Notes under the pieces: model-generated | What the model was told of the DNA's origin: nothing | Seen by the model: only the letters and a program-made list of their open reading frames with translations | The model's database searches: none | Program-made: the position numbers and the translations under genes | DNA from: an uncultured Alphaproteobacteria bacterium | Lineage (GTDB): Bacteria > Pseudomonadota > Alphaproteobacteria > Puniceispirillales > Puniceispirillaceae | DNA: 64,000 bases | Direction of reading: 5' to 3' | Assembly (NCBI GenBank): GCA_937924895.1 | Contig: CALEYP010000050.1 | Coordinates: 17,162 to 81,161, forward strand | Shown: positions 9,971 to 18,440 of the stretch, piece by piece | Layout of the letters: every line of letters begins with the position of its first letter | How positions within the stretch are numbered: the stretch's first letter is position 1

Positions 9971-10834
9971 CTATTTCGCGCGCATCATTAACCAATTCCC
10001 ACCAACGACAAGGCAAATGCCAATCACAGCCGAAGCTGTCCAACTATAATCTTCAAATAATGTTGAAATTAGAAGTGCAAAGATCGGGAAAATAATCGTC
10101 ACATATCCTGCTTTACCAGCCCCAATGCGACCGACCAATGTCAAATAACAGGCAAATGCCAAGACTGATGAGAAGACGGCAAGCCATAGTAATCCGCCAA
10201 GATATGGCACCGTTAGGGCAGGGGCGAAATCATGGCCACGTATCAAGCTAAAGAGACCAAGAAGCACCGCGCCATAGAACATGCCCCAGCTGCTTGCGGC
10301 AAAAACGGGGATAGACCGCTTTTGCAAATGGGCAGATACCAGATTTCCGGTCGAGAAGAATAACGTGCCAGTGATGCAAAAGGCTAGGCCTGTCCATCCC
10401 TGCGGGCTTAGGCTGATTTCTGGCCAAAAGACAAATCCGACGCCGCTCAGCCCAATGATGGCTGCCAAAAGTTGTAAAGGTGGTGGTCTTTGCCAATCTT
10501 TGACAGATGTCAGCAAAATATTGATCAATGACGCTGTGGCAAAGGCCACGGCCAGCATGCCAGACGCGACATAGAGTGACCCGTAATAGAAAAGGGTGAA
10601 GTTAGTACTGAAAAGACAGATGCCAGTTGCGAGGAAAAACAGGTGATGACGCCAATGATAGCGAAAGCCCTGACCGGCTCGTATCGCCAAAATCAGCATC
10701 AAAGGTGTAGCGATCACAAACCGATGAAATACTGCGACTTCTGGTGCGACTTCAACTGATTGCCAGCTCAAAGGGAGCCAGCTGGTCGACCAGCTGAAGA
10801 TGACCATGGCATATAAAAAAGGGGTGTGTGTCAT
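9971..10834 (-). CDS. EamA/DMT-superfamily permease
   Basis: A 287-residue integral membrane protein with about ten hydrophobic helices in two homologous halves, as in EamA (drug/metabolite transporter) proteins. The first half carries the typical VFHRFVIATPLML segment and the second half ends in the family-like SAVIGICLVVGGNWLM. Such carriers export amino acids or metabolites or take up small solutes; the sequence does not reveal the substrate. Only three bases separate its start from the stop of the upstream ABC permease gene on the same strand, so it is probably co-transcribed with the two ABC genes. Confidence 0.85.
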   Translation of the reverse strand: MTHTPFLYAMVIFSWSTSWLPLSWQSVEVAPEVAVFHRFVIATPLMLILAIRAGQGFRYHWRHHLFFLATGICLFSTNFTLFYYGSLYVASGMLAVAFATASLINILLTSVKDWQRPPPLQLLAAIIGLSGVGFVFWPEISLSPQGWTGLAFCITGTLFFSTGNLVSAHLQKRSIPVFAASSWGMFYGAVLLGLFSLIRGHDFAPALTVPYLGGLLWLAVFSSVLAFACYLTLVGRIGAGKAGYVTIIFPIFALLISTLFEDYSWTASAVIGICLVVGGNWLMMRAK

Positions 10835-10837
10835 GGT

Positions 10838-11599
10838 CTAATATTTCAACCGATATCCTGTGCGGAAAATCCAGTGAATGGTCACAATGCAAGCGACCAA
10901 AAATACCAAGATAGCCGTCACGCTCACAGGGACAGAGACATCAGCCACTCCAAAGAATGACCAGCGGAACACTGAGATCAGGTACACCACAGGGTTAAAT
11001 AGGGTGACTGTTTGCCAGAAGGGAGGAAGCATCGAAATCGAATAAAAGCTGCCGCCCAAGAAAACAAGTGGCGTGATAATCAGCATCGGCACGAGGTTTA
11101 ATTGCTCAAAATTACGGGCCAAGATCCCAATGATGAAGCCAAACATCGCAAAGCTGATACAGGTCACGGCGAGGAATAAGATCATCCAAATGGGATGCGC
11201 AATTTGTACATCAACAAAGGCATAGGATGTACCAAGAATGATCATGCCAATCATGAAGGCTTTGGTTGCCGCTGCCCCGACATAGCCCAGGATAATCTCG
11301 GTCACTGTCACAGGCGCTGAGAGTAATTCATAGACTGATCCGATAAATTTCGGGAAATAAATACCAGTTGATGCGTTCGTCACAGACTGCATTAAGACCG
11401 ACAGCATAATCAGCCCAGGAACAATGAAAGCCCCATAGGCGACACCGTCAATAGTATCAATTCTTGTGCCAATCGCTGAGCCAAAAACAATGAAATAGAG
11501 GCTTGTGGATAAGACAGGTGAAATGATGGACTGCACCAAGGTGCGGAAGGTGCGTCGCATCTCAAAGACATAAATGGCTTTTACGGCGTGAAGGTTCAT
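10838..11599 (-). CDS. ABC-2 type transporter permease (YadH-like)
   Basis: The 253-residue protein has six predicted membrane helices and the ABC-2 permease layout. It opens with the family-like block FEMRRTFRTLVQSIISPVL and carries the conserved FLGGSFYSISMLPPFW stretch before the last helices. Its start overlaps the end of the ATPase gene by four bases (ATGA), so the two are translationally coupled and form one exporter. Length and gene order match the uncharacterised YadGH exporter of enterobacteria. The substrate is unknown. Confidence 0.9.
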   Translation of the reverse strand: MNLHAVKAIYVFEMRRTFRTLVQSIISPVLSTSLYFIVFGSAIGTRIDTIDGVAYGAFIVPGLIMLSVLMQSVTNASTGIYFPKFIGSVYELLSAPVTVTEIILGYVGAAATKAFMIGMIILGTSYAFVDVQIAHPIWMILFLAVTCISFAMFGFIIGILARNFEQLNLVPMLIITPLVFLGGSFYSISMLPPFWQTVTLFNPVVYLISVFRWSFFGVADVSVPVSVTAILVFLVACIVTIHWIFRTGYRLKY

Positions 11600-12525
11600 G
11601 ACGCGGCATCCTTTTGAACAAGGCTCACGAAAATTTCTTCCAACGAGCTGGTATGTGTTTGCAAATCTTTAATCGCTAGGCCAGCCTTGTTGATATCAGC
11701 CAATAGGGCTGGAATATCAGAGCTACCTGCCTTGGTATCATAGAGATAGGTGAGGGTTAACCCATCATCTGATAGGCTCAGATTATGATGAGCTAGGCTG
11801 TCCGGAATAGCCGATATCGGTTCTTGGACCTCCAGCGCTAATTCCTTCTGGCCTAACCGTTGCATCAACGCGTCTTTCTCCTCGACAAGCAAGATTTCAC
11901 CATGATTGATGATAGCAATGCGATCAGCAACCTCCTCTGCTTCTTCGATATAATGCGTAGTAAGGATGATCGTCACACCCTCTTTTTTGAGCTCTTCTAC
12001 AACGCGCCACATATCATTGCGTAACTCAACATCAACGCCGGCAGAGGGCTCATCTAGAAAGAGTAATTTTGGCTCATGGCTCAACGCTTTGGCAATTAAG
12101 ACGCGGCGTTTCATTCCCCCTGAAAGGGTCATATTTCGGTTGTCACGTTTATCCCACAAGGAGAGACGCTTTAAAATCGCCTCAATGCGTCCTTCATCAG
12201 GTGCAAGACCAAACAATCCACGAGAGAAGCGCACAGTACCACTCACTTTTTCAAAGGGTTCAATCATAATTTCCTGCGGGACAAGAGAAATTTGACGGCG
12301 GGCAGCAAGTGGGTCTTTATGCACATCATGGCCGCCAACGGTAATTGAGCCAGATGTGATGTTTGTGAGGCCGCAAACCGCTGAAATGAGTGTCGTTTTA
12401 CCGGCTCCATTGGGACCGAGTAACGCCAAGGTCTCACCCTCTTTCACCTCCAAATTAACAGATTTCAGGGCCTGAAAGCCATTTTCATATGTCTTTGTCA
12501 GACCGTCGATTTTTAAAAGCGCCAT
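11596..12525 (-). CDS. ABC transporter ATP-binding protein (YadG-like)
   Basis: A 309-residue ABC ATPase with Walker A GPNGAGKT (residues 37-44), signature LSGGM, Walker B LLFLDEP and the switch histidine in LTTHYIEEAEE. A C-terminal domain of about 90 residues ends in TSSLEEIFVSLV, as in YadG-type proteins. The ATG at 12525 is chosen because the protein then begins with the canonical first strand MALLKIDGLTKTY and AGGA lies seven bases upstream; the reading frame is open for 23 more codons upstream without family support. It pairs with the overlapping permease gene. Confidence 0.9.
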   Translation of the reverse strand: MALLKIDGLTKTYENGFQALKSVNLEVKEGETLALLGPNGAGKTTLISAVCGLTNITSGSITVGGHDVHKDPLAARRQISLVPQEIMIEPFEKVSGTVRFSRGLFGLAPDEGRIEAILKRLSLWDKRDNRNMTLSGGMKRRVLIAKALSHEPKLLFLDEPSAGVDVELRNDMWRVVEELKKEGVTIILTTHYIEEAEEVADRIAIINHGEILLVEEKDALMQRLGQKELALEVQEPISAIPDSLAHHNLSLSDDGLTLTYLYDTKAGSSDIPALLADINKAGLAIKDLQTHTSSLEEIFVSLVQKDAAS

Positions 12526-12657
12526 GGCCAAATCCTGCGGAAAAAATTGTGATAGCGGTATTCTATGTCGCACCATGACGCCGTGATATGGCATAAGCGC
12601 ACGAAATTTAGAAAGCAGGCAAAGCTATCATAGATTTCATGTGAGCGATATAGTAAT

Positions 12658-13437
12658 TTGCCATCGCAACATGTCTGTGAAGGTGTCTCGCATTTGTTTT
12701 CTTTTTTATCTCATCCAGAAGTGCGTCAAGGTTTCCGTGATGCGGCTGGCCTGCCAGGTATCGCGCTGGCTGCTACAATGTTAGGCTTTGCGACTATGAG
12801 TAAAGAAGCAGGGCTCTCTCTGCTGATGACGATGCTCAGCACAGCCGGTGTCTGGGGGCTTCCGGGTCAAGTGGCGATGGTAGGTCTTTTTGCGAGTGGG
12901 AGCAGCCTTGTTCTTATTTTCTTAGCGGTGACCATGGCGAATATGCGGATGCTTCTCATGGTGATATCTGCTAGTGATTCAATGGGGATAAAGCAACAGC
13001 AGATGCCAGCGTGGAAGCATATGTTATTGTTTCATTTTATGGCAGCAACCGCTTGGTTGCGCATGGGACAATTAAAGGGGCATCTCGCACCACATGAACT
13101 AACGCGTTATTACATCGCCTTTACGATTGTGATTTTTTCATTTTCGATTTGTGGTACGGCACTTGGTTTTTATATTGGTGATATTATGCCGTCCTCGCTC
13201 TTGCGGGTAATGATTTATATCACGCCTCTTTATCTAATCCTGCTTGCGCTATCCGGACAGGCAAGATCGAACCGTTTGGCCGTTATTTTCGGCGGTCTAT
13301 TTGTCGTGATGCTGATGCCTTTTATGGGGCAGGGCGCTATCTTTGTGGCGGGGTTTGCGGGTGGCGGTCTGGCATTGGCGCTCACCTTACGCAATGAGGC
13401 ACAACAAGCGAAGCAACGAGGCCAGAATGAGCGCTGA
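12658..13437 (+). CDS. azlC: AzlC family branched-chain amino acid exporter, large subunit (first copy)
   Basis: This membrane protein resembles AzlC, the large subunit of the AzlCD branched-chain amino acid exporter. It has the VRQGFRDAAGLPGIALAATMLGF opening motif region, several hydrophobic helices and the ANMRMLLMVISASD segment corresponding to the conserved N-x-R block of the family. The exact start is uncertain: the frame opens at TTG 12658, and another TTG at 12694 is preceded by GAAGG. The downstream azlD starts inside its last codons. A second AzlCD pair lies at 42.4-43.4 kb, and the two large subunits are clearly divergent. Confidence 0.8.
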   Translation: MPSQHVCEGVSHLFSFLSHPEVRQGFRDAAGLPGIALAATMLGFATMSKEAGLSLLMTMLSTAGVWGLPGQVAMVGLFASGSSLVLIFLAVTMANMRMLLMVISASDSMGIKQQQMPAWKHMLLFHFMAATAWLRMGQLKGHLAPHELTRYYIAFTIVIFSFSICGTALGFYIGDIMPSSLLRVMIYITPLYLILLALSGQARSNRLAVIFGGLFVVMLMPFMGQGAIFVAGFAGGGLALALTLRNEAQQAKQRGQNER

Positions 13438-13753
13438 GTATTACGGAGCTGCTGCGGTTGGGCTTGCCATCATCGCCACCTTTGTATGGCGGTTTTTAGG
13501 CGTTCTGATTTATCAAAACGTTGATGCTGATAGCCTTATCATGCGACTTATCAATATGTTGGCCTATTCGCTGGTTGGCGCTGTCATGATGCAATTAATG
13601 GTCGCGCCGACAGGTTTGCTTGCCACCTCTGCTCTGTCTCATCGCCTTGCCGGCCTTTTGGTTGGTTTGGCGTTATTGGCAATAGCCCGCAACTTACCGA
13701 TCGCTTTGCTTGGTGCTATCGGGACTTTTGGTATGCTCAGCTTGCTGTTTTAG
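13427..13753 (+). CDS. azlD: AzlD family small transport subunit (first copy)
   Basis: A 108-residue protein with about four membrane helices, the size and pattern of AzlD, which works with AzlC in branched-chain amino acid export. The ATG at 13427 lies inside the end of azlC (11-base overlap), so translation is coupled. Its 3' end overlaps the convergent tautomerase gene by 17 bases. Confidence 0.8.
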   Translation: MSAEYYGAAAVGLAIIATFVWRFLGVLIYQNVDADSLIMRLINMLAYSLVGAVMMQLMVAPTGLLATSALSHRLAGLLVGLALLAIARNLPIALLGAIGTFGMLSLLF

Positions 13754-13940
13754 AGGGTTTATTGGCGAGCAACTCTCCGCCAATTGCCCAATTTTCACTA
13801 TCAACCTCTGTGATGATGATATTGAGTTTTTCAGGATTTCCCCCACAGCTTTCAATGAAAGCTGTGGTAAGATTATCGGCTAAATCTTGTTTCTGCTCAG
13901 CTGTGCGGCCTTTCAGCATTTCTACCCGAATGATAGGCAT
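13737..13940 (-). CDS. 4-oxalocrotonate tautomerase family protein
   Basis: A 67-residue tautomerase-superfamily protein. It begins MPIIRVEMLKGRT, so removal of the initiator Met would expose the catalytic Pro1 that defines the family, and this fixes the start at 13940. Conserved features follow: KGRTAEQKQDLADNLT and the IIITEVDSENWAIGG block. These small enzymes form hexamers and act on enol/keto or dienoate substrates. The start codon shares one base with the stop of the aldehyde dehydrogenase gene (TGATG), so the two are translationally coupled and probably act in one oxidation or degradation pathway. The true substrate cannot be read from the sequence. Confidence 0.85.
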   Translation of the reverse strand: MPIIRVEMLKGRTAEQKQDLADNLTTAFIESCGGNPEKLNIIITEVDSENWAIGGELLANKPSKTAS

Positions 13941-15373
13941 CAGGCATTCCATCCCGCCACAGCTTTGATTTCCATGAAATCTTCAATGCCCCAGCGGCCC
14001 CCTTCGCGGCCATTGCCTGAGGCTTTTACTCCGCCAAAAGGTGACATGCGGCCGCGGCTTTTGCCATTAACCTCAACCATGCCAGAGCGCAATTGACGAG
14101 CGACACGGCGCACGCGATCAGGGTCAGTGGATTGAATATAATTGGTCAGCCCGTAATCTGTATCATTGGCGATAGCAATGGCTTCTTCTTCTGTTTCAAA
14201 CGGGATGATTGATAACACAGGACCAAAAATTTCCTCGCGTGCGATCGTCATATCATTATTCACATCAGCAAAAACTGTTGGTTTGACGAAATAGCCATCG
14301 TCTAAGCCATCTGGCTTACCAGTGCCGCCTGCAACGAGTGTCGCCCCTTCATCAACGCCAACCTGTATCAGGTTTTGTACCTTATCAAACTGCATTTGGC
14401 TGACAACAGGGCCGATGTGACGCCCTTCTTTTTCGGCATGATTTGGCGCCATCATCGCGGCCACAGAGCTGGCGGTGGCAATCGCATCATCATAACGGCT
14501 TTTATGAACAAGCATTCTGGTTGGGGCGTTGCAAGATTGGCCTGTATTGTTAAAGCAATGGATGGCGCCACGCTTCACAGCCTTCTCATCCGCATCTTCA
14601 AAAATGATATTTGCGCCTTTACCACCAAGCTCCAAATGAACGCGCTTTAGTGTTTTTGAGGCATTCTCAGAGATCAAGCGACCGGCTCGTGTGGAGCCTG
14701 TGAAGGAGACCATATCGATGTCGTCATGCCCTGACAGTAATGTGCCAATGCCTGCACCATCGCCATGCACCATGTTATAAACGCCAGCTGGCACGCCTGC
14801 AGCATGCATGATTTTTGAGAAAACTTGTGTTGAAAGTGGCGCGATTTCTGATGGTTTCAGCACCATGGTGCAGCCCGCCAATAACGCAGGTATTACCTTT
14901 AACGTCACCTGATTCATGGGCCAGTTCCAAGGCGTGATCAGAGCCACCACGCCAACCGGATCATAAACGAGCATGTCATTTGGGGCATGGTCGCCAAGTG
15001 GTTCCATCAATGACATATCTTTGACAGCCATAAGGAAATTTTCAATATGCCAGCTACCAGCTGTGACTTGGCTTGATTTGGCAAAATCAATAGGGGCGCC
15101 CATCTCAACCGAAATGGCTTCTGCCATCTCATCAGCATGGGCGTTATATTGTTCAAGAATCTTTTCAACGAGTGTCACGCGCTCTGCCAATGATGTTTGT
15201 GACCAGCTTGTGTAGGCATGTTTTGCTGCCGCAATCGCTGCTTCACCATCTGCGGTGCCACCTAGCATCACGGTTCCACATGCAGTGTCATGAGATGGGT
15301 TCATAATGGCAAGCTCAGTGCCAGCAATTGGGTCTACAAAAGCGCCATTAATATAGAATTGACGGGCATCCAT
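13940..15373 (-). CDS. Aldehyde dehydrogenase (NAD(P)+)
   Basis: The 477-residue protein is a complete aldehyde dehydrogenase. Key residues are present: the oxyanion Asn (about 150) in ITPWNWP, the FTGSTRAG cofactor motif, the general-base Glu (about 248) in HLELGGKGAN and the catalytic Cys (about 281) in NTGQSCNAPTR. The EEIFGPVLSIIPF and PFGGVKASGNGREGG blocks are also present. It oxidises an aldehyde to the carboxylate in the cytoplasm; the family is too broad to name the substrate. Coupling to a tautomerase gene suggests a catabolic unit. The start ATG at 15373 gives the normal family N-terminus (FYINGAFVDP). Confidence 0.92.
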   Translation of the reverse strand: MDARQFYINGAFVDPIAGTELAIMNPSHDTACGTVMLGGTADGEAAIAAAKHAYTSWSQTSLAERVTLVEKILEQYNAHADEMAEAISVEMGAPIDFAKSSQVTAGSWHIENFLMAVKDMSLMEPLGDHAPNDMLVYDPVGVVALITPWNWPMNQVTLKVIPALLAGCTMVLKPSEIAPLSTQVFSKIMHAAGVPAGVYNMVHGDGAGIGTLLSGHDDIDMVSFTGSTRAGRLISENASKTLKRVHLELGGKGANIIFEDADEKAVKRGAIHCFNNTGQSCNAPTRMLVHKSRYDDAIATASSVAAMMAPNHAEKEGRHIGPVVSQMQFDKVQNLIQVGVDEGATLVAGGTGKPDGLDDGYFVKPTVFADVNNDMTIAREEIFGPVLSIIPFETEEEAIAIANDTDYGLTNYIQSTDPDRVRRVARQLRSGMVEVNGKSRGRMSPFGGVKASGNGREGGRWGIEDFMEIKAVAGWNA

Positions 15374-15571
15374 AACATCACCTCATATTGGATTATTTGA
15401 GTTTTCCTATCTCTGACGTAGCCATCAATAGATGGATAAACAAGTAGTGTGATTTGTTTTTTCTGACAAGCAAATTTGAACAAGGGTAATGAGAGCTTGC
15501 TCTTCTTCAAAATAAGACGACATAATAATGACTGAAATATGGCCAAAACACCAAAGGGAAAGGGATGCCAC

Positions 15572-15946
15572 ATGAAAACAGCAATGGGATATTTAGACGA
15601 AGCAAACCAAATGGTTGAGCGTTTGTCAGCCGAAGACGCCATAGCAAAATATGGCCAGGATGATGTGGTCATCATCGATGTGAGAGATGGTAAGGCGATT
15701 GAAGCCACTGGCACCATCAAAGGCGCATTGCGTATTCCGCGCGGGTTCATCGAGTTTGCAGCTGATGAGACAACAGATTTTCATAATGAAGCCTTGCAAA
15801 AAGATAAGGAAATTCTTGTCGTCTGTGCCGCTGGTGGTATGGCAGCTTTAACAGGCCGCACCTTACAAGAATTGGGCTACGAGAACGTTTATGATATAGG
15901 TGGCTTTTCAAGCTGGGCAGAGGCAGGTGGCCCAACAGAAGCGTAA
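15572..15946 (+). CDS. Rhodanese-like domain protein
   Basis: A single-domain rhodanese of 124 residues. It has the start of the fold (LSAEDAIAKY), the strand VVIIDVRDG, the active-site loop VVCAAGGMAAL with the candidate sulfur-carrying Cys, and the C-terminal GYENVYDIGGFSSWAEAGG. Rhodaneses move sulfane sulfur or serve as sulfur carriers. I prefer the ATG at 15572, preceded by AAAGGGA at suitable spacing, over the in-frame ATG at 15539. The gene stands alone, followed by a strong hairpin. Confidence 0.88.
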   Translation: MKTAMGYLDEANQMVERLSAEDAIAKYGQDDVVIIDVRDGKAIEATGTIKGALRIPRGFIEFAADETTDFHNEALQKDKEILVVCAAGGMAALTGRTLQELGYENVYDIGGFSSWAEAGGPTEA

Positions 15947-15966
15947 ACCAATGTATCAGTGTAAAA

Positions 15967-16010
15967 AATAAGAGTGAAATGCGGCAAGGAATTGTCGCAT
16001 TTATCTTATT
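15967..16010. terminator. Hairpin between rhodanese and mttB-family genes
   Basis: A long imperfect inverted repeat: AAATGCGGCAA pairs with TTGTCGCATTT across a 5-base loop, and outer arms AATAAGA and TCTTATT extend the stem. It ends with TTATTTC, so it could act as a terminator for the rhodanese gene. Because it is 57 bases before the next ATG, an mRNA-leader role is also possible. Confidence 0.5.
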
Positions 16011-16066
16011 TCTCAATCCTACTTCGTCTCTGATGAAGCTATCGGAAATAATATAGGATTGAAATC

Positions 16067-17605
16067 ATGCCCCGACGAAGCGGCAGACGCCACGCCACAT
16101 CTTCAGATGCATCAGCATCATTCTCTTTGGCACAAATGCCCTTCCAGCGGGTGCAAAATCACATGGCGCCGCATGCCCCATTAAGTGAGGCTCAGCTCGA
16201 ACAGATTGATCGCAAATCTAAATTATTACTTGCCGATTATGGCATTGAGGTGATGTGCCCAGAGGCGCGTAAACTCTACCAATCAGTAGGGGCGCTAGTC
16301 GATGAAGAGACTCATATTGTCAAGCTGGATGGTGATACAATTGACGCGTTAATTAGCTCAGCACCAGCCACTTGCGAGGTCTATAGCACCAATAAAGAGC
16401 GGTCTCTTTTATTAGGTGGCAATCATATTCATTTTGGCATGGTGTCAGGGGCGCCAAATGTAGATGATGCCATTTCTGGTCGCCGGGCGGGGAACTTCGC
16501 AGATTATCAGAATTTCATTAAGTTAGGGCAGTCATTTAATTCTATTCATTTTTTTGGAAACCAAACGCTCAGCCCCACAGATTTACCAGTAAATACAAGG
16601 CATTTAGATGCCAATTTTGCCAATTTGACTTTGTCAGACAAACCGTTTTTATCCATGTCTATCGGCCGTGAACGTGTCCAAGATGCAGCCCAGATGATAG
16701 CCATTGCGCGGGGATGCGCAGTCGAGGATTTAGCCGACGCACCAGGCGCGATTACCAATGTCTCTATCAATAGCCCTCGTAAATTTGATAGCGAAATGTC
16801 ATCAGCCGTCATTGCGTTGGCGGAGTTAAATCAGCCTGTGATTATCACGCCATTTACCCTGATGGGTGCGATGACTCCCGTGACGTTAGCTGGCGCCTTA
16901 GTCCAACAAAATGCCGAGGCGTTATTTGCCATGGCGTTGACGCAGATTGTGCGCAAAGGCACCCCTGTCATTTATGGGGGATTTACCTCGAATGTGGATA
17001 TGAAGTCAGGGGCACCTGCTTTTGGTACGCCCGAAAATAGTCTGGCAAATATGGCAGGCGGCCAATTAGCGCGTCTTTATGGTGTGCCATATCGGACCTC
17101 TGCTTGCTCAGCCTCGACAAGTGTCGATGCACAAGCTGTATGGGAAACGCAAATGGCCTTATGGGGCGCTGTGACAGGTTATGGTAATTTGATTTATCAT
17201 GCGGCAGGGTGGTCAGAAGGCGGGCTTGTCGCCTCTTATGAGAAGCTTGTTGTTGATTGTGAAATGTTGCAAGCCATGTCAGCTTTGTTGCAACCGGTTA
17301 CATTTGATGAGGATGATTTTGGTCTTGAGGCGCATGCAGAGGTGGCGCCAGGTGGCCATTTCTTTGGGGCCTCTCATACCATGGCCCGTTACAGCAACGC
17401 CTTTTACACGCCATTCTTATCTGATTGGTCAAATTATGAAAATTGGCTAGAGAAGGGGGCAAAGACTGCCACGCAACGTGCCACAGAGATATGGCAGTCT
17501 CTTCTAGAAACATATCAGGCGCCGCCATTGCCGGAGGATCGCAAAGAGGCGCTTGCTGCTTATGTCGCCAAACGCAAAGAAGACATTGGAACAAGGGATA
17601 TCTAA
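16067..17605 (+). CDS. Trimethylamine methyltransferase (MttB) superfamily protein, non-pyrrolysine type
   Basis: The 512-residue protein is an MttB-superfamily methyltransferase. The N-terminal region (LADYGIEVMCPEARKLYQSVGA) and the conserved C-terminal blocks YRTSACSASTSVDAQAVWE and NLIYHAAGWSEGGL are clear. The ORF has no in-frame TAG, so it is not a pyrrolysine-dependent trimethylamine enzyme; it belongs to the larger non-Pyl group whose best known member, MtgB, demethylates glycine betaine with a corrinoid protein. No corrinoid protein, activase or second methyltransferase is next to it. A class I glutamine amidotransferase starts four bases after its stop. The substrate is inferred only as some quaternary amine or related methyl donor. 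Confidence 0.88.
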   Translation: MPRRSGRRHATSSDASASFSLAQMPFQRVQNHMAPHAPLSEAQLEQIDRKSKLLLADYGIEVMCPEARKLYQSVGALVDEETHIVKLDGDTIDALISSAPATCEVYSTNKERSLLLGGNHIHFGMVSGAPNVDDAISGRRAGNFADYQNFIKLGQSFNSIHFFGNQTLSPTDLPVNTRHLDANFANLTLSDKPFLSMSIGRERVQDAAQMIAIARGCAVEDLADAPGAITNVSINSPRKFDSEMSSAVIALAELNQPVIITPFTLMGAMTPVTLAGALVQQNAEALFAMALTQIVRKGTPVIYGGFTSNVDMKSGAPAFGTPENSLANMAGGQLARLYGVPYRTSACSASTSVDAQAVWETQMALWGAVTGYGNLIYHAAGWSEGGLVASYEKLVVDCEMLQAMSALLQPVTFDEDDFGLEAHAEVAPGGHFFGASHTMARYSNAFYTPFLSDWSNYENWLEKGAKTATQRATEIWQSLLETYQAPPLPEDRKEALAAYVAKRKEDIGTRDI

Positions 17606-17609
17606 GCTT

Positions 17610-18440
17610 ATGCCGCATCTTGCAATTATTGAGGGCAACCATGAGGGTCTTGTTGAAATAAAAGATAATGGTGCAGTGCATGGTGCTGCGGAAGGGTTTG
17701 CCAATGTGCTATCCTCGCTAGATGCTGAGCTTACTTTCAGAATAATACGTCCTCATTTTGCGGATTTCGCGCCTCACTCTGAGATTTTGGAGGGATGTGA
17801 CGGCGTCGTATTTACAGGGTCCGCCGTTAGTTGGTCAGCCGATGAGGCCCCGGCCGCGCCTGCGCGTGATGTGATGGCTTTGGCGCTTCGGCAAGGGTTG
17901 CCTGTTTTCGGGTCATGTTATGGGATGCAACTGGCTGTCGCTGTGTTGGGGGGGCGCAATAGGGCTCATCATCAGGCTACAGAATTTGCCATTGCCTATG
18001 ATATTTCCCTGACCGAGGCGGGGCGCACCCATGCCTTGTACCAAGATAAACCAGCGATGTTTGATGCCCGCTGCATGCATAGAGATGAAGTAGCAGATCT
18101 GCCACAGGGCGCCCTTTGCCTTGCCACAAACACCCACAGTCAAGTGCAAGCGATGAGTTATGAGACAGCTAGCGAGCGTGTTTGGGCGGTGCAATATCAT
18201 CCTGAATTATTCTTCGCGGATATCGGGCGCTATATTGCCAAAAATGATGTTACGAGTTTTTCTGATTGCGCGGCATTTGCCGCTCACCTCTCGCTTGAAA
18301 AAACAGTTGATGATATCATCTCGTATTTTGCAAAAATATATACTGATGAAGGGCTTCAACAGGCCTATCAGCTCTCCTCTTCGCATCGCACTGCGCTTCA
18401 TCAAACAGAGCTGGTGAATTTCCTTACATCTTTGGGCTGA
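17610..18440 (+). CDS. Class I glutamine amidotransferase-like protein
   Basis: A 276-residue stand-alone glutamine amidotransferase domain. The nucleophile Cys (about 103) lies in GSCYGMQLAV, and the catalytic His and Glu (about 197 and 199) lie in VQYHPELFF. Such proteins hydrolyse glutamine or gamma-glutamyl amides. The ATG at 17610 gives the normal first strand MPHLAIIEGN and lies four bases after the methyltransferase stop, so the two are very likely co-transcribed. Its role beside the MttB-family enzyme could be handling of a gamma-glutamylated amine, but that is a guess. The end overlaps the convergent MFS gene by 17 bases. Confidence 0.85.
   Translation: MPHLAIIEGNHEGLVEIKDNGAVHGAAEGFANVLSSLDAELTFRIIRPHFADFAPHSEILEGCDGVVFTGSAVSWSADEAPAAPARDVMALALRQGLPVFGSCYGMQLAVAVLGGRNRAHHQATEFAIAYDISLTEAGRTHALYQDKPAMFDARCMHRDEVADLPQGALCLATNTHSQVQAMSYETASERVWAVQYHPELFFADIGRYIAKNDVTSFSDCAAFAAHLSLEKTVDDIISYFAKIYTDEGLQQAYQLSSSHRTALHQTELVNFLTSLG

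Noticed and set aside
14375..14650. A 91-residue plus-strand frame inside the aldehyde dehydrogenase gene
   Set aside because: It is antisense to a well-conserved gene and has no features of its own.
16067..17605. Possible pyrrolysine-containing trimethylamine methyltransferase
   Set aside because: The frame is open without any in-frame TAG, so it belongs to the non-pyrrolysine members.
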